Assembly: GCF_947500835.1 (NCBI RefSeq)
Contig: NZ_CANMTQ010000011.1
Coordinates: 1 to 64,000, forward strand
Length of the DNA: 64,000 nucleotides
DNA from: an uncultured Halomonas sp.
Lineage (GTDB): Bacteria; Pseudomonadota; Gammaproteobacteria; Pseudomonadales; Halomonadaceae
Reading direction: 5' to 3'
Numbering within the stretch: the stretch's first letter is position 1; the number at the start of each line of letters is the position of its first letter. The position numbers and the translations under genes were made by a program. The notes under the pieces are model-generated. The model was not told the DNA's origin, made no database searches, and saw only the letters and a program-made list of their open reading frames with translations. Positions 9,228-16,819 of the stretch are shown here, piece by piece.

Positions 9228-10443
9228 GCCCGCTGGGCAAGCGCTCGCCGAAGGTAAAAACTCGCGGTGTTTCTGGGGTGCTCAGGTGCTGCCGGCACCA
9301 CTCGGTGAGCTTCTCCGCCAGCGATCCGGCACCTTGAAGAGATGTTGATGGCACCACGAACGCCTTGAGGCGACCGCCCTCCTCATCGCTCATCAGCCGC
9401 ACTTGGGCCTTGGCCACCTGAGGCAGGCTCTCCAGCAGCCGTGCGATCTTGCCTGGATAGACGTTGATGCCTGCCACCTGCACCGCCTCGTCCTTGCGCC
9501 CCTGAGGCTGAAAATGACGATGATCCCGCCACTGCAACGTATCCGTCAGCGGGTAGTGACGCCCCTGCTGGTCGTCTCGAAGCGAATCCTCGTAAGAGTC
9601 GTCACGTCGCCAGCGAGGCAATAGGCGGAAACATTCGTCGGTATCGATGCGCGCTCCGATCCCGGCTGTTTCGCTCGAACCATAGATCTCGACCATTGCC
9701 GTCAGGTTTTGCTCGCGCAGCTGGCGGATGACTCCCACATCGCTCGGCCCCGTCGAGGTCAGTCCCAGCACCTTGTTGGGAAATGCTAAGCCTTGACGGC
9801 AAAGCTGGCGCCAGATGAAAGGAAAGCCCACGATAACGTCGCCGGCGCCAAGTCGTCGTGACTGGGCCAGCGCCAATGCCTGATAGCCCTGTACCACCGG
9901 TACCTGCAAGAGCTGGGGCAATAGCACGCTGAAGATGAAGCCGTAAATGTGATGGCAAGGCGCAAGGGCCACTATTCGTGTGACGCGATCATCCAGTACA
10001 TCTTCGAGATACTGGGCGAAAAAGGCGGCCTCTTCGATCAGGTCGTGCCACCGATGAACGCATACCTTCGGCGTGCCGGTACTGCCTGAGGTCGTGAAGG
10101 CAATGTCCTGCGCGCCTCTTTCTCGCGCAGTCGCCACGAGACTCACCCATTCGCCGAGTGTCTTGTAGCGCAGTAGATAATCCTCGAGTCCACTCTCATG
10201 CAGTTGAAAGTAAGTGTTCACTCGAGTAGCCAGTGCGATCACTTCCATCGAGTCGGCATTAAGGGAGTGGGGCTGCTCTTGAGCGTCAGAGGATTCCGAG
10301 ACGCCGGTAATACGCGTCGTCTCATCCCAGCGTGTGGCCTCGAGTTCATGATCGCCAAGATGCCTTAGCGCTTTCAGTTCATCAGCCAATAGGGATTTCA
10401 TGACGTTCATCAGACTGGAGGCGGACAATGCCAAAGCGGACAT
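9196..10443 (-). CDS. pcl: ANL-superfamily ligase, probable p-coumarate:CoA ligase for PYP chromophore
   Basis: A 415-residue adenylate-forming enzyme that would activate a carboxylic acid with ATP and pass it to CoA. The phosphate-binding loop is FTTSGSTGTPKV (about residues 115-126), the A5-type motif is VEIYGSSETAGIG, and the C-terminal swivel region ends with the catalytic-lysine type motif RLPSGLMGKPGDWDL. It is shorter than plant 4-coumarate:CoA ligases (about 540) but similar to compact bacterial acyl ligases. Its position directly downstream of the photoactive yellow protein gene on the same strand matches known pyp gene pairs, in which this enzyme makes the p-coumaroyl-CoA that acylates PYP. 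Substrate is thus inferred from context. No tyrosine ammonia-lyase gene is in the window. Confidence 0.8.
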   Translation of the reverse strand: MSALALSASSLMNVMKSLLADELKALRHLGDHELEATRWDETTRITGVSESSDAQEQPHSLNADSMEVIALATRVNTYFQLHESGLEDYLLRYKTLGEWVSLVATARERGAQDIAFTTSGSTGTPKVCVHRWHDLIEEAAFFAQYLEDVLDDRVTRIVALAPCHHIYGFIFSVLLPQLLQVPVVQGYQALALAQSRRLGAGDVIVGFPFIWRQLCRQGLAFPNKVLGLTSTGPSDVGVIRQLREQNLTAMVEIYGSSETAGIGARIDTDECFRLLPRWRRDDSYEDSLRDDQQGRHYPLTDTLQWRDHRHFQPQGRKDEAVQVAGINVYPGKIARLLESLPQVAKAQVRLMSDEEGGRLKAFVVPSTSLQGAGSLAEKLTEWCRQHLSTPETPRVFTFGERLPSGLMGKPGDWDL

Positions 10444-10500
10444 GGGACTCGTGTGACCTGTAGCGGTGAGAAAAGAAGACGTGAAGGCGGGTCGTCCCTG

Positions 10501-10530
10501 ACCCTTGGAGAACCTTGGTAAACCTTGAAA
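10501..10530. repeat. Three 10-bp direct repeats between pyp and ligase
   Basis: ACCCTTGGAG, AACCTTGGTA and AACCTTGAAA follow each other with exact 10-base spacing, sharing the core CCTTG. They lie in the 91-base pyp-ligase gap. Ten-base phasing would put each core on the same face of the helix, but the array is short and could be chance. Confidence 0.4.
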
Positions 10531-10534
10531 AATC

Positions 10535-10912
10535 TTACAGGCGCTTGACGAACACCCAATATGAACCCCCGGAAAGTGCCTTTTTCATATGCACCTTCAC
10601 CTTGGTGGGCTTCATGTTGTAGTCGAAGGTGTATTCGAACAGAGTGTTAAGGCTGTCGTTCTTGACGCCTTCATCGAAACGGCCCTTGAACTCCGGGCGG
10701 TTGGTGCAAGGAGCCACGTCACGAAAGAAATTCTTGCCGATCACCTCGCTAGGATTGCGCCCGGTGATATCGCCTTCCGCGGCATTGTATTTGAGGATGG
10801 TGCCGTTCTTGTCCAGCTCGATCGCGCCGAAGGCGACATCGTTGAGTTGCTGATCCGACATCTTCGCCAGCGAGTTTTCGATGTTGTCAGAGCCAAAGCT
10901 TACGATTTCCAT
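10535..10912 (-). CDS. pyp: Photoactive yellow protein (PYP)
   Basis: Small cytoplasmic blue-light receptor of the PAS fold that carries a p-coumaroyl thioester. The 125-residue product equals the Halorhodospira halophila length and shares long stretches with it, including [31 protein letters not shown] and [13 protein letters not shown]. Key residues fall at the canonical numbers: Tyr42, Glu46, Thr50, Arg52 and the chromophore-binding Cys69, so it should be photoactive. The ATG at 10912 has a GGGAG site 7 bases upstream; a longer frame upstream is unlike any PYP. Downstream on the same strand is the probable chromophore ligase. A strong hairpin sits just before the ribosome site. The output partner is not evident. 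Confidence 0.97.
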   Translation of the reverse strand: MEIVSFGSDNIENSLAKMSDQQLNDVAFGAIELDKNGTILKYNAAEGDITGRNPSEVIGKNFFRDVAPCTNRPEFKGRFDEGVKNDSLNTLFEYTFDYNMKPTKVKVHMKKALSGGSYWVFVKRL

Positions 10913-10929
10913 CAACTGCTCCCTACATG

Positions 10930-10966
10930 AGTGGTTTGCAGCAGTAGTCTGCCTGCTCAAACCACT
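10930..10966 (-). promoter_or_regulatory. Hairpin in the pyp 5' leader
   Basis: AGTGGTTTG (10930-10938) pairs with CAAACCACT (10958-10966), and AGCAG (10940-10944) pairs with CTGCT (10953-10957). This gives a 14-bp stem with one bulged base and an 8-base loop. On the minus strand it ends just upstream of the pyp ribosome site and has no U-run after it, so it resembles a 5'UTR structure or processing barrier more than a terminator. Role inferred. Confidence 0.5.
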
Positions 10967-11012
10967 GCATGAAGGAAGGATTAGCGAGGCCTAAAGCCGG
11001 TTAATCCCGCAA

Positions 11013-11720
11013 TCACTCTTCCAGGGCGTAATCGATGGTGGTGACCACCCGGACCTTCTTGACGTCCGGCGTATAGCTGTCCAGATCCTCGATCGAGAAA
11101 TAGCCTTGGCTGGCCTGCTTGATAGACCCAAGGCGACTGCCGGAATCCTCGGCGAATTGCTGAGCAGCGCGACGCGCATCCGCAGTGGCGGCCGCAATCA
11201 TGCCCGGCTTGATTTTCTCCAGGTCGGTGAACAAAAATTCGATACGATACTCGTAGTTGGGCGACAGCAATACGCCTTCGCGAACGAGCGTCGAGGTCTG
11301 CGGCATGGCGGCCTTGACCTCCGCTACCCGGGGGCTGCGCAGCAACACCGTTGCCTCACCGGAATAGCGCTCCTGGGGTAGAGAATCGCCATAATTGTTA
11401 GCGTAACGATCCTGTACCTGGGGCGGAGTCACGCTGATATTTGAATCATCAAAACCATGCTCACCCAAGAAACTGCGTATCGTTTGCTCATCCTTGGCGA
11501 GCTCTGACTGCAGTTCACTCAAAACATTGGCGGTGACGCTATAATGCAGGGGCCAAAGCGCTACATTGGCCTGTACTTCCCGCTCGGCAAGCCCCTTGAC
11601 GATGACACTGCGATTCGCATCTTGCCATACCTGAGCGGCCTCCTTCACATAGCTGCCGCCCCATACCAGACCACCTGCCACCAAGGCACCCAGCACCAGT
11701 CCCTGCAGCGTTCTATCCAT
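11013..11720 (-). CDS. SIMPL-domain (DUF541) exported protein
   Basis: A 235-residue protein with an N-terminal hydrophobic segment (LVLGALVAGGLVWGGSYV) that acts as a signal anchor or signal peptide. A SIMPL/DUF541 domain follows, shown by VIVKGLAEREVQANVALWPL and the terminal VRVVTTIDYALEE. SIMPL proteins are periplasmic or membrane-associated; family members are linked to stress protection in some bacteria, but no reaction is established. I chose the ATG at 11720; a GTG at 11735 is a near alternative because the AAGG ribosome site is oddly spaced. It is read in the same direction as rsmC upstream and pyp downstream. Confidence 0.78.
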   Translation of the reverse strand: MDRTLQGLVLGALVAGGLVWGGSYVKEAAQVWQDANRSVIVKGLAEREVQANVALWPLHYSVTANVLSELQSELAKDEQTIRSFLGEHGFDDSNISVTPPQVQDRYANNYGDSLPQERYSGEATVLLRSPRVAEVKAAMPQTSTLVREGVLLSPNYEYRIEFLFTDLEKIKPGMIAAATADARRAAQQFAEDSGSRLGSIKQASQGYFSIEDLDSYTPDVKKVRVVTTIDYALEE

Positions 11721-11758
11721 TGCCAATGTCGCCACCTTCTCGCCAGTTCAAATTGACA

Positions 11759-12754
11759 TCATCGCTTGCGCGCCAGATACACCCGGAAACGACGATCGTC
11801 CGCCAGAATCTCGAAGCCGCCGAAAGCCGCATCGAGAAGATCCGGGTAGGGCAAGAACGTATTGGCCACAAGCACCAGATAGCCGCCCTTCTCAAGATGC
11901 TTGGGGGCTTCGCGAATCAAGCGGGACGCCGGGCCACGATCGATGGCCCTTTCCTGGTGAAACGGGGGGTTGCTGATGATCGCACCGAAACACTCGCCTT
12001 CCGGCAATGCGGAATAGACGTCGCTTTGATAAACGCTTCCATCCAGCTGATTGGCGGTTAACGTGCGGCGCGTCGCCTCCACCGCAAAGGCACTGCTGTC
12101 CACTGCCTTGACCTTGGCGCCTTGCTTGGCAAGCCAGGCGCTGATTACGCCATCGCCGCAGCCCACATCGAGCACGTTGGCGTCTTTTAATTTCAACGAC
12201 TTGGGCAGGTTGTCGAGCAGAAGCGCCGTACCGCTATCGAGCTTGCCGTGGCCGAATATGCCGGGATGGCTGACCAGTTTCAGATCAAGGGCCTCGAAGG
12301 TCGTCCAGGCATCATCCGGGGCGAGACTCACTCGCCCGACCCGCGTCTCGAACAGCATGCAGCGTCGCGCGTTATCGAGTCGCCGGCAACCCAGGCCCAG
12401 CGCGGCAAGGATCTTGAGCACCCGCCGAATGCCGCCCTGGTTCTCCCCCACTACCTGCAGTCGCGTGCCCTCGGGTAGCTGCGCGCACAGCGCCAACAGC
12501 CACCACTCCCCTAGCGCATGGGCCTTGGGCCAGAACAACACCGCTCCAGGTACTTCTTCTATAGACGGTGCCAGATCGTCATACACCGCCGCTCCTCGCT
12601 CGCGCCAGGTTTGGGCAACGCCTAGATCGGTGCTCCATAGCGGGCCCGGCTGATCGTTCAGCCAGGGGTCCGCCGGCGGCGCCACCCATAGCCAGTTTTC
12701 ATAGTTCTCGGATTGGCGTTCAAGCAATTGACAGGCAGGCGTTACAGCACTCAT
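11759..12754 (-). CDS. rsmC: 16S rRNA (guanine1207-N2)-methyltransferase RsmC
   Basis: Two-domain S-adenosylmethionine methyltransferase that modifies G1207 of 16S rRNA. The C-terminal Rossmann domain has the SAM motif LDVGCGDGVISAWLAKQGA (about residues 197-215) and the catalytic ISNPPFHQE motif typical of base N-methylation. The N-terminal domain is the degenerate methyltransferase copy seen in RsmC. The length of 331 residues is normal. The start overlaps the cmoM stop (ATGA), so it is probably translated with cmoM. Confidence 0.92.
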   Translation of the reverse strand: MSAVTPACQLLERQSENYENWLWVAPPADPWLNDQPGPLWSTDLGVAQTWRERGAAVYDDLAPSIEEVPGAVLFWPKAHALGEWWLLALCAQLPEGTRLQVVGENQGGIRRVLKILAALGLGCRRLDNARRCMLFETRVGRVSLAPDDAWTTFEALDLKLVSHPGIFGHGKLDSGTALLLDNLPKSLKLKDANVLDVGCGDGVISAWLAKQGAKVKAVDSSAFAVEATRRTLTANQLDGSVYQSDVYSALPEGECFGAIISNPPFHQERAIDRGPASRLIREAPKHLEKGGYLVLVANTFLPYPDLLDAAFGGFEILADDRRFRVYLARKR

Positions 12755-13530
12755 TCAAATCTTCCGGAAGTGTCAGGTTTATGGATGCTATACAGCAGAT
12801 AGCGGCCTAGCCGCCAATGAGGGTCGACATCGCAGTAGCGGCGTTCTAGCTCGAAAAGCCGGGTCAGCGTCGCCTCATCTGGATCACGCTCGCGCAGATA
12901 GTCGTGGAATACGCGAATGCCAGCGACGTGTTCGATGACCAGGCCCCTTTCGGCTAACCAACCCGAGATCTGATCATGAGTCAGGGGTGAAATAGGCGTC
13001 AATCGCTGACGCTTGCCGGTGCCGGCCAGTCGATCATCGAGCGCCTTTCCCAGATTGCCCTTGACGATATTGGAAAAACGCAGCGCATCCCGATTGAAGA
13101 TCATGAGGGACAAATGGCCACCAGGGGCCAGCAGCTCATGGATGACACTAATCGCCTCTTTCGGATCGGCCAGCCATTCCAGCACCGCATGACAGACGAT
13201 CAACGGCCAAGGGCCCGGGGCCTGTTCCGGCAAGGCTTGAAGCGGCAGCGACAGAAACTCCACGTTGAAATCAGACAAGGAGCCACATGCTCGATTCAGC
13301 ATCTCCAGAGAAGGCTCTGCCAGCGTGACGGCGTGACCTCGGCGCGCCAGCCAGCCGCTCATCTGCCCCAGGCCACCGCCGATATCCAATGCCGGTTGGC
13401 CTTCAAGCGGTAGAGTGCGCGGCAATAGATGATCCAGCAACGCCAGGCGCAGCTCGCCTCGGGTCGCACCGTATAAACTGGCGGCAAACTTATCCGCCAG
13501 GCCGTCGAAGATGCGATCGCTCGAAGTCAC
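12751..13530 (-). CDS. cmoM: tRNA 5-carboxymethoxyuridine methyltransferase CmoM
   Basis: SAM-dependent methyltransferase of the CmoM (formerly SmtA) type, which methylates the cmo5U34 carboxyl in some tRNAs. The start DRIFDGLADKFAASLYGATR and the SAM motif ALDIGGGLGQMSGWLARRGH (about residues 48-67) match the family, as do the later VCHAVLEWLADP and FNRDALRFSNIVKGN. The length of 259 residues is typical. It heads the minus-strand run cmoM-rsmC-SIMPL-pyp-ligase. A tRNA gene lies divergently just upstream. Confidence 0.88.
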   Translation of the reverse strand: MTSSDRIFDGLADKFAASLYGATRGELRLALLDHLLPRTLPLEGQPALDIGGGLGQMSGWLARRGHAVTLAEPSLEMLNRACGSLSDFNVEFLSLPLQALPEQAPGPWPLIVCHAVLEWLADPKEAISVIHELLAPGGHLSLMIFNRDALRFSNIVKGNLGKALDDRLAGTGKRQRLTPISPLTHDQISGWLAERGLVIEHVAGIRVFHDYLRERDPDEATLTRLFELERRYCDVDPHWRLGRYLLYSIHKPDTSGRFE

Positions 13531-13632
13531 TACAGCGCCTTTTGTAGGTGCACAAAATAGGCCAGTCTAGCGCCCGCCCTTCCAGACTCCAACCGAATCC
13601 ATGCCCTCTCGATCACTTATCAAGAGTTCGGG

Positions 13633-13661
13633 TTTATCTCATGCGGTGGGGCGCTTATAAT
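13633..13661 (+). promoter_or_regulatory. Sigma70-type promoter of tRNA-Arg
   Basis: A perfect TATAAT (13656-13661) lies 19 bases before the mature tRNA. The -35 position 17 bases upstream reads TTTATC, a weak match. Location relative to the tRNA supports it. Confidence 0.6.
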
Positions 13662-13680
13662 GCAGCCCGCTGCCAAGCAC

Positions 13681-13757
13681 GCCCCCATAGCTCAGCTGGA
13701 TAGAGCGTCCCCCTCCTAAGGGGAAGGTCTCAGGTTCGAATCCTGATGGGGGCGCCA
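13681..13757 (+). tRNA. tRNA-Arg (anticodon CCT)
   Basis: A complete 77-base cloverleaf with encoded CCA. The acceptor stem is GCCCCCA paired with TGGGGGC, the D arm contains AGCTCAGCTGGATAGAGC, and the anticodon stem TCCCC/GGGGA holds the loop CTCCTAA with anticodon CCT. The T arm contains GGTTCGAATCC. It reads AGG codons, a rare arginine codon in GC-rich genomes. Downstream is the convergent channel gene, with no integrase or duplicated tRNA end seen, so no sign of use as an attachment site here. Confidence 0.98.
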
Positions 13758-13796
13758 CCCGAATCAGCGTCTTACACCACTGACCCGTCGATGACT

Positions 13797-15557
13797 TCAT
13801 GGCCGTGGCCGACGATCGTTCGACTCATACTCCCCGCGACGACGCCCTAACCTCTCTTCAATCCATGCAAAGACGTACCCCCGCGGCTCATCGACTCCCG
13901 TCACGATATACCGAAGCGTGTAGGGATTATGCAGTGTCGCCTGCAGCATCGGCTCTGCCCAATGGATACCGCAAAAGAGAACTTTGTCGTCGATCTCGAG
14001 CGAGAAATCCTTGTCCGGCAACATGATCGACTGCCCTGCTCGGCGAACGGCGAGCGCTTCGCAAGGAAGCCTTTCCGGAAACGAACACGCATTGCGGCAC
14101 AGCACACCCAGCGCCATCGCTCCCCCTGCATCCAGGTATTCCGTCACCGCCGGTGCTTCGCCCGGAATCAGCCGGACCAGCCACAGGTGCGCAGGTTTTG
14201 CGCCCACGGCGGCCTGCAGACGGGTCACCAGTTCTTGCGTATGGGTCGGTTCACACTGCGCGAGCCAGTCGATCAGTTCCTGAATGAGCGGCGAGATCAG
14301 CAGCTTCAGTATCCGGCGCGCCGTTGTCAGGCTGTGTTGAAGAACCAGGTCGGCTCGCGCCGCGTCGAACGCGACCTGATTCTCATGGCTGTTCTGGCGC
14401 ACGATGCGAAACGCCTCCGGATTGAGCGCCATCACCGACAACAGCGTATTGAGATTGTCGGAATCCCGATTCATTGCGGTGATGACCCCGGCCGCATCCT
14501 CGATCCCCACAGCATCCAGGGCCGAATGGTCGGCCTGCGCCTGAACCAGGACCGTGCATTCTCCTACCACCTCGGTGTCAACGTCTGGATCGATAATACG
14601 CACGCCAACGCCATGACCCTGGAGGCAACGATGGATCCTGTGTCCCATTCGTCCGTACCCACACAGAACCCAGTCGCCCTGAGGAACCTGTATTGGCGCC
14701 CCGAGTTCGACGCCACGTGCGCCCACGAACCATGCATTGAGGTTGTGCAGTTCGGAGCGCGCGATTGCCCAGTAAAGCAGTTGAGCGAAGATCTCGAACG
14801 GGTCGACGACCGTTACATTGTCCAGCGCCTGCAGATGGGTCTCATGATGGGCCGAGGTCGAACGACAGATGACCTGGAGCCGCGGGTTCAGATGCCGTGC
14901 CATTACCGCGATCTTGAGATTGGTATCGTCATCGTTCGTCAAGGTGACCAGGGCCCGGCAGGCGGGGTGTTCCACGCCCGCGGCCAGGAGATGTTTCGGC
15001 GCACTGGCGTCCGCGCAAAGCCCCGGCATCGCGACGGTATAATCGCGCACGCCCAGTGCCTTGATGCGCTCCGGGTTGGAATCGAGTATCACTGCGCGCA
15101 TATGGTGGTCGCTCAGGCCCCGGGCAAGCAGACTGCCGGCATCACCGAAGCCACAGAGGATGATGAATGGTTCGTCGTTGCGTTTGACCCTGCGGGCGAA
15201 CCCGACCCCATCCATGGCCTGGATGAAATGGGGATTCTGAACCAGGCCAACCAGCGACCCGATCGCGTAGAACCACGCGATGGCGCCGGTATAAAGGCAG
15301 AAGATCGCCCACAGACGCTGTTCGTCGCTGAAACCGCTCGGCAGCTCCCCGAAACCGGTTGTGGTAGCCGTGTAGGTGAAGAAATAAAAGGCGTGGAAGA
15401 GATTCATGTGCGTCGCCTCGCCATCGACGGCGAGGCCCGGCATCAGCGCCATACCCATGATACCCACTGAATACACGAACAGCAGCGCGAACAGCGGCCG
15501 GCGCATATAGCGCAGGACGATCATTCCCACACGGTCGAGATCGGAGGCGGACGTCAC
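13797..15557 (-). CDS. Two-TM potassium channel-like protein with two RCK/TrkA-N domains
   Basis: A 586-residue membrane protein. Residues about 18-40 form TM1, FHAFYFFTYTATTTGFGELP is the pore helix and filter, and LWAIFCLYTGAIAWFYAIGS is TM2. The filter is TTGFGE rather than the usual TVGYGD. The cytoplasmic part has two Rossmann units: FIILCGFGDAGSLLARGL near residue 131 and DWVLCGYGRMGHRIHRCL near residue 293. Each is followed by RCK-type sequence, and a C-terminal TrkA-C-like region carries LEIDDKVLFCGI. Tandem RCK domains gate K+ channels by nucleotides or ions. The small membrane gene at 15671-16054 lies upstream on the same strand. Ion selectivity is not certain given the filter. Confidence 0.82.
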   Translation of the reverse strand: MTSASDLDRVGMIVLRYMRRPLFALLFVYSVGIMGMALMPGLAVDGEATHMNLFHAFYFFTYTATTTGFGELPSGFSDEQRLWAIFCLYTGAIAWFYAIGSLVGLVQNPHFIQAMDGVGFARRVKRNDEPFIILCGFGDAGSLLARGLSDHHMRAVILDSNPERIKALGVRDYTVAMPGLCADASAPKHLLAAGVEHPACRALVTLTNDDDTNLKIAVMARHLNPRLQVICRSTSAHHETHLQALDNVTVVDPFEIFAQLLYWAIARSELHNLNAWFVGARGVELGAPIQVPQGDWVLCGYGRMGHRIHRCLQGHGVGVRIIDPDVDTEVVGECTVLVQAQADHSALDAVGIEDAAGVITAMNRDSDNLNTLLSVMALNPEAFRIVRQNSHENQVAFDAARADLVLQHSLTTARRILKLLISPLIQELIDWLAQCEPTHTQELVTRLQAAVGAKPAHLWLVRLIPGEAPAVTEYLDAGGAMALGVLCRNACSFPERLPCEALAVRRAGQSIMLPDKDFSLEIDDKVLFCGIHWAEPMLQATLHNPYTLRYIVTGVDEPRGYVFAWIEERLGRRRGEYESNDRRPRP

Positions 15558-15670
15558 CTGTTCAATCCTCCCTTTGCCTGCTCCGGATCGCGGTAGCTAC
15601 GCTGAACCGACCCGCGCGCCATGCCAGGCTCTATCTGAAAATCGGCGAGCGCAGCCAGCTCAGTCAAGGC

Positions 15671-16054
15671 CTAGCGCCGCGAGAGCAGCGTATCGCCAAC
15701 CAAGATCACCGTCGCAACGATATTCGCGATCAGCGCGCCCCTTGCAATCGACATGATATCGGTCATTTCTACCAGCGCCGGCCCGCCCCCATCACCGGAT
15801 TCCGCGACGATCCAGACGACCCGCGCCGTGATCAGCAGAAAGCCGGCAACTAGCCCGGACGCCAGCAATAATGCCCCGATCTGGGAACGATCCCCTAGCT
15901 TCAGGCCGATCGCGACCAGATTGACGATGATGGCGAACGTGAGAATCCAGACATTGTGATTTGCGGTCGCCCCGGCGTCACCCGCGACGAACGCGTAATT
16001 GAGGCTCAAGGTGAGGATGACAAAAAAACCGAATACCACGCGTTCGAAATTCAT
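15671..16054 (-). CDS. Small four-TM membrane protein (resembles DUF6394)
   Basis: A 127-residue, strongly hydrophobic protein with about four membrane helices: residues 6-24, 34-52, 60-84 and 103-122. The start MNFERVVFGFFVILTLSLNY is what I recall for DUF6394-family proteins, which sit next to ion-channel genes in halophilic gammaproteobacteria; that family name is from memory. It precedes the channel gene on the same strand with a 113-base gap, so co-expression is likely. It may be an accessory subunit of the channel, but no function is established. Confidence 0.65.
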   Translation of the reverse strand: MNFERVVFGFFVILTLSLNYAFVAGDAGATANHNVWILTFAIIVNLVAIGLKLGDRSQIGALLLASGLVAGFLLITARVVWIVAESGDGGGPALVEMTDIMSIARGALIANIVATVILVGDTLLSRR

Positions 16055-16182
16055 GGACCTGCTCCTGGCCGGGACGCGCCATCAGTATAGGCATGAGCCA
16101 CCGGTGACCGCGAACGCCACGACCCCATGGGCTCGAGGCTCTTCCAGCCGGCCAGGCAGTATCAGCAAGACTCATCAGAAGC

Positions 16183-16201
16183 AATAATCTAAATCATTAT
16201 C
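16183..16201. promoter_or_regulatory. Fur-box-like site upstream of azurin
   Basis: Positions 16183-16201 match the 19-bp Fur consensus at 15 of 19 positions, with an intact right part AATCATTATC. A weaker second copy (AATGATAAT at 16231-16239) lies nearer the gene. Two TTGACA hexamers (16204, 16222) occur between and beside them, but no good -10 is spaced from either. Iron control of azurin is an inference. Confidence 0.4.
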
Positions 16202-16296
16202 AGTTGACATTTTGAATCGCGTTGACAATAAATGATAATTGCTGTTGCGTTACTATCTTGTTTTGCGACGGTTGTAAAAACCAGAAGGAGATCTGC

Positions 16297-16764
16297 ATGC
16301 GTACTTCATGGATGTTGCTGGCCGCCACGGCGTTTACTGCTGCCTTGGCTGCTTCCCCCACCTTTGCCGCAGACGATGAGTGCACCTTGACCATCGAAGG
16401 CAACGATCAAATGCAGTTCAACAAGGAGGAAATGACCGTTCCCGCCAGCTGCGACTCGGTTACCGTGGAACTCGAGCATACTGGTGAAATGGACAAGCAG
16501 GCGATGGGCCATAACTGGGTTCTCACCAAAACCGACGACTATCAAGCGGTTGCTCAGGAAGGCATTCAGGCGGGTCTGGATAACGACTATGTCCCCCAGG
16601 ATGATGATCGCGTCATTGCCCATACGGAAGTCATCGGCGGCGGTGAAACTACTTCCGTCGAGTTTTCCACAGAAGATCTGGCAGGCGAGGACCTGACCTT
16701 CTTCTGCTCCTTCCCGGGCCATCCCAGTATCATGAATGGCACGTTTGTTATCGCGCAAGAGTAA
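16297..16764 (+). CDS. azu: Azurin (type I copper protein)
   Basis: Periplasmic cupredoxin that carries electrons. A signal peptide (hydrophobic MLLAATAFTAALAASPTFA, cleavage near residue 24) precedes a mature domain starting with DDECTLTIEGNDQMQFN. The copper ligands are visible: His in QAMGHNW, and Cys, His and Met in FFCSFPGHPSIMNG; the N-terminal disulfide cysteines are also present. The 155-residue precursor is the usual size. The ATG at 16297 has an AAGGAG site 6 bases upstream, so the in-frame ATG at 16222 is rejected. Upstream is a Fur-like box, and downstream a GC hairpin. The electron partner is not encoded nearby. Confidence 0.95.
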   Translation: MRTSWMLLAATAFTAALAASPTFAADDECTLTIEGNDQMQFNKEEMTVPASCDSVTVELEHTGEMDKQAMGHNWVLTKTDDYQAVAQEGIQAGLDNDYVPQDDDRVIAHTEVIGGGETTSVEFSTEDLAGEDLTFFCSFPGHPSIMNGTFVIAQE

Positions 16765-16779
16765 CGGTCACGTAAACCA

Positions 16780-16803
16780 ATCGCCGGCCTTAGCGCCGGC
16801 GAT
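16780..16803 (+). terminator. Hairpin after azurin
   Basis: ATCGCCGGC (16780-16788) pairs with GCCGGCGAT (16795-16803) over a six-base loop, 15 bases after the azurin stop. There is no U-run, so it may act as a weak terminator or a 3'-end stabiliser. Confidence 0.5.
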
Positions 16804-16819
16804 GTCGTTCCAGAAGATT

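Noticed and set aside
13681..13757. tRNA-Arg as an integration site for a mobile island
   Set aside because: No integrase gene and no duplicated 3' tRNA end were seen on either side.
13929..15470. 513-codon plus-strand open frame opposite the channel gene
   Set aside because: Composition is that of an antisense shadow; the minus strand holds recognisable pore and RCK motifs.
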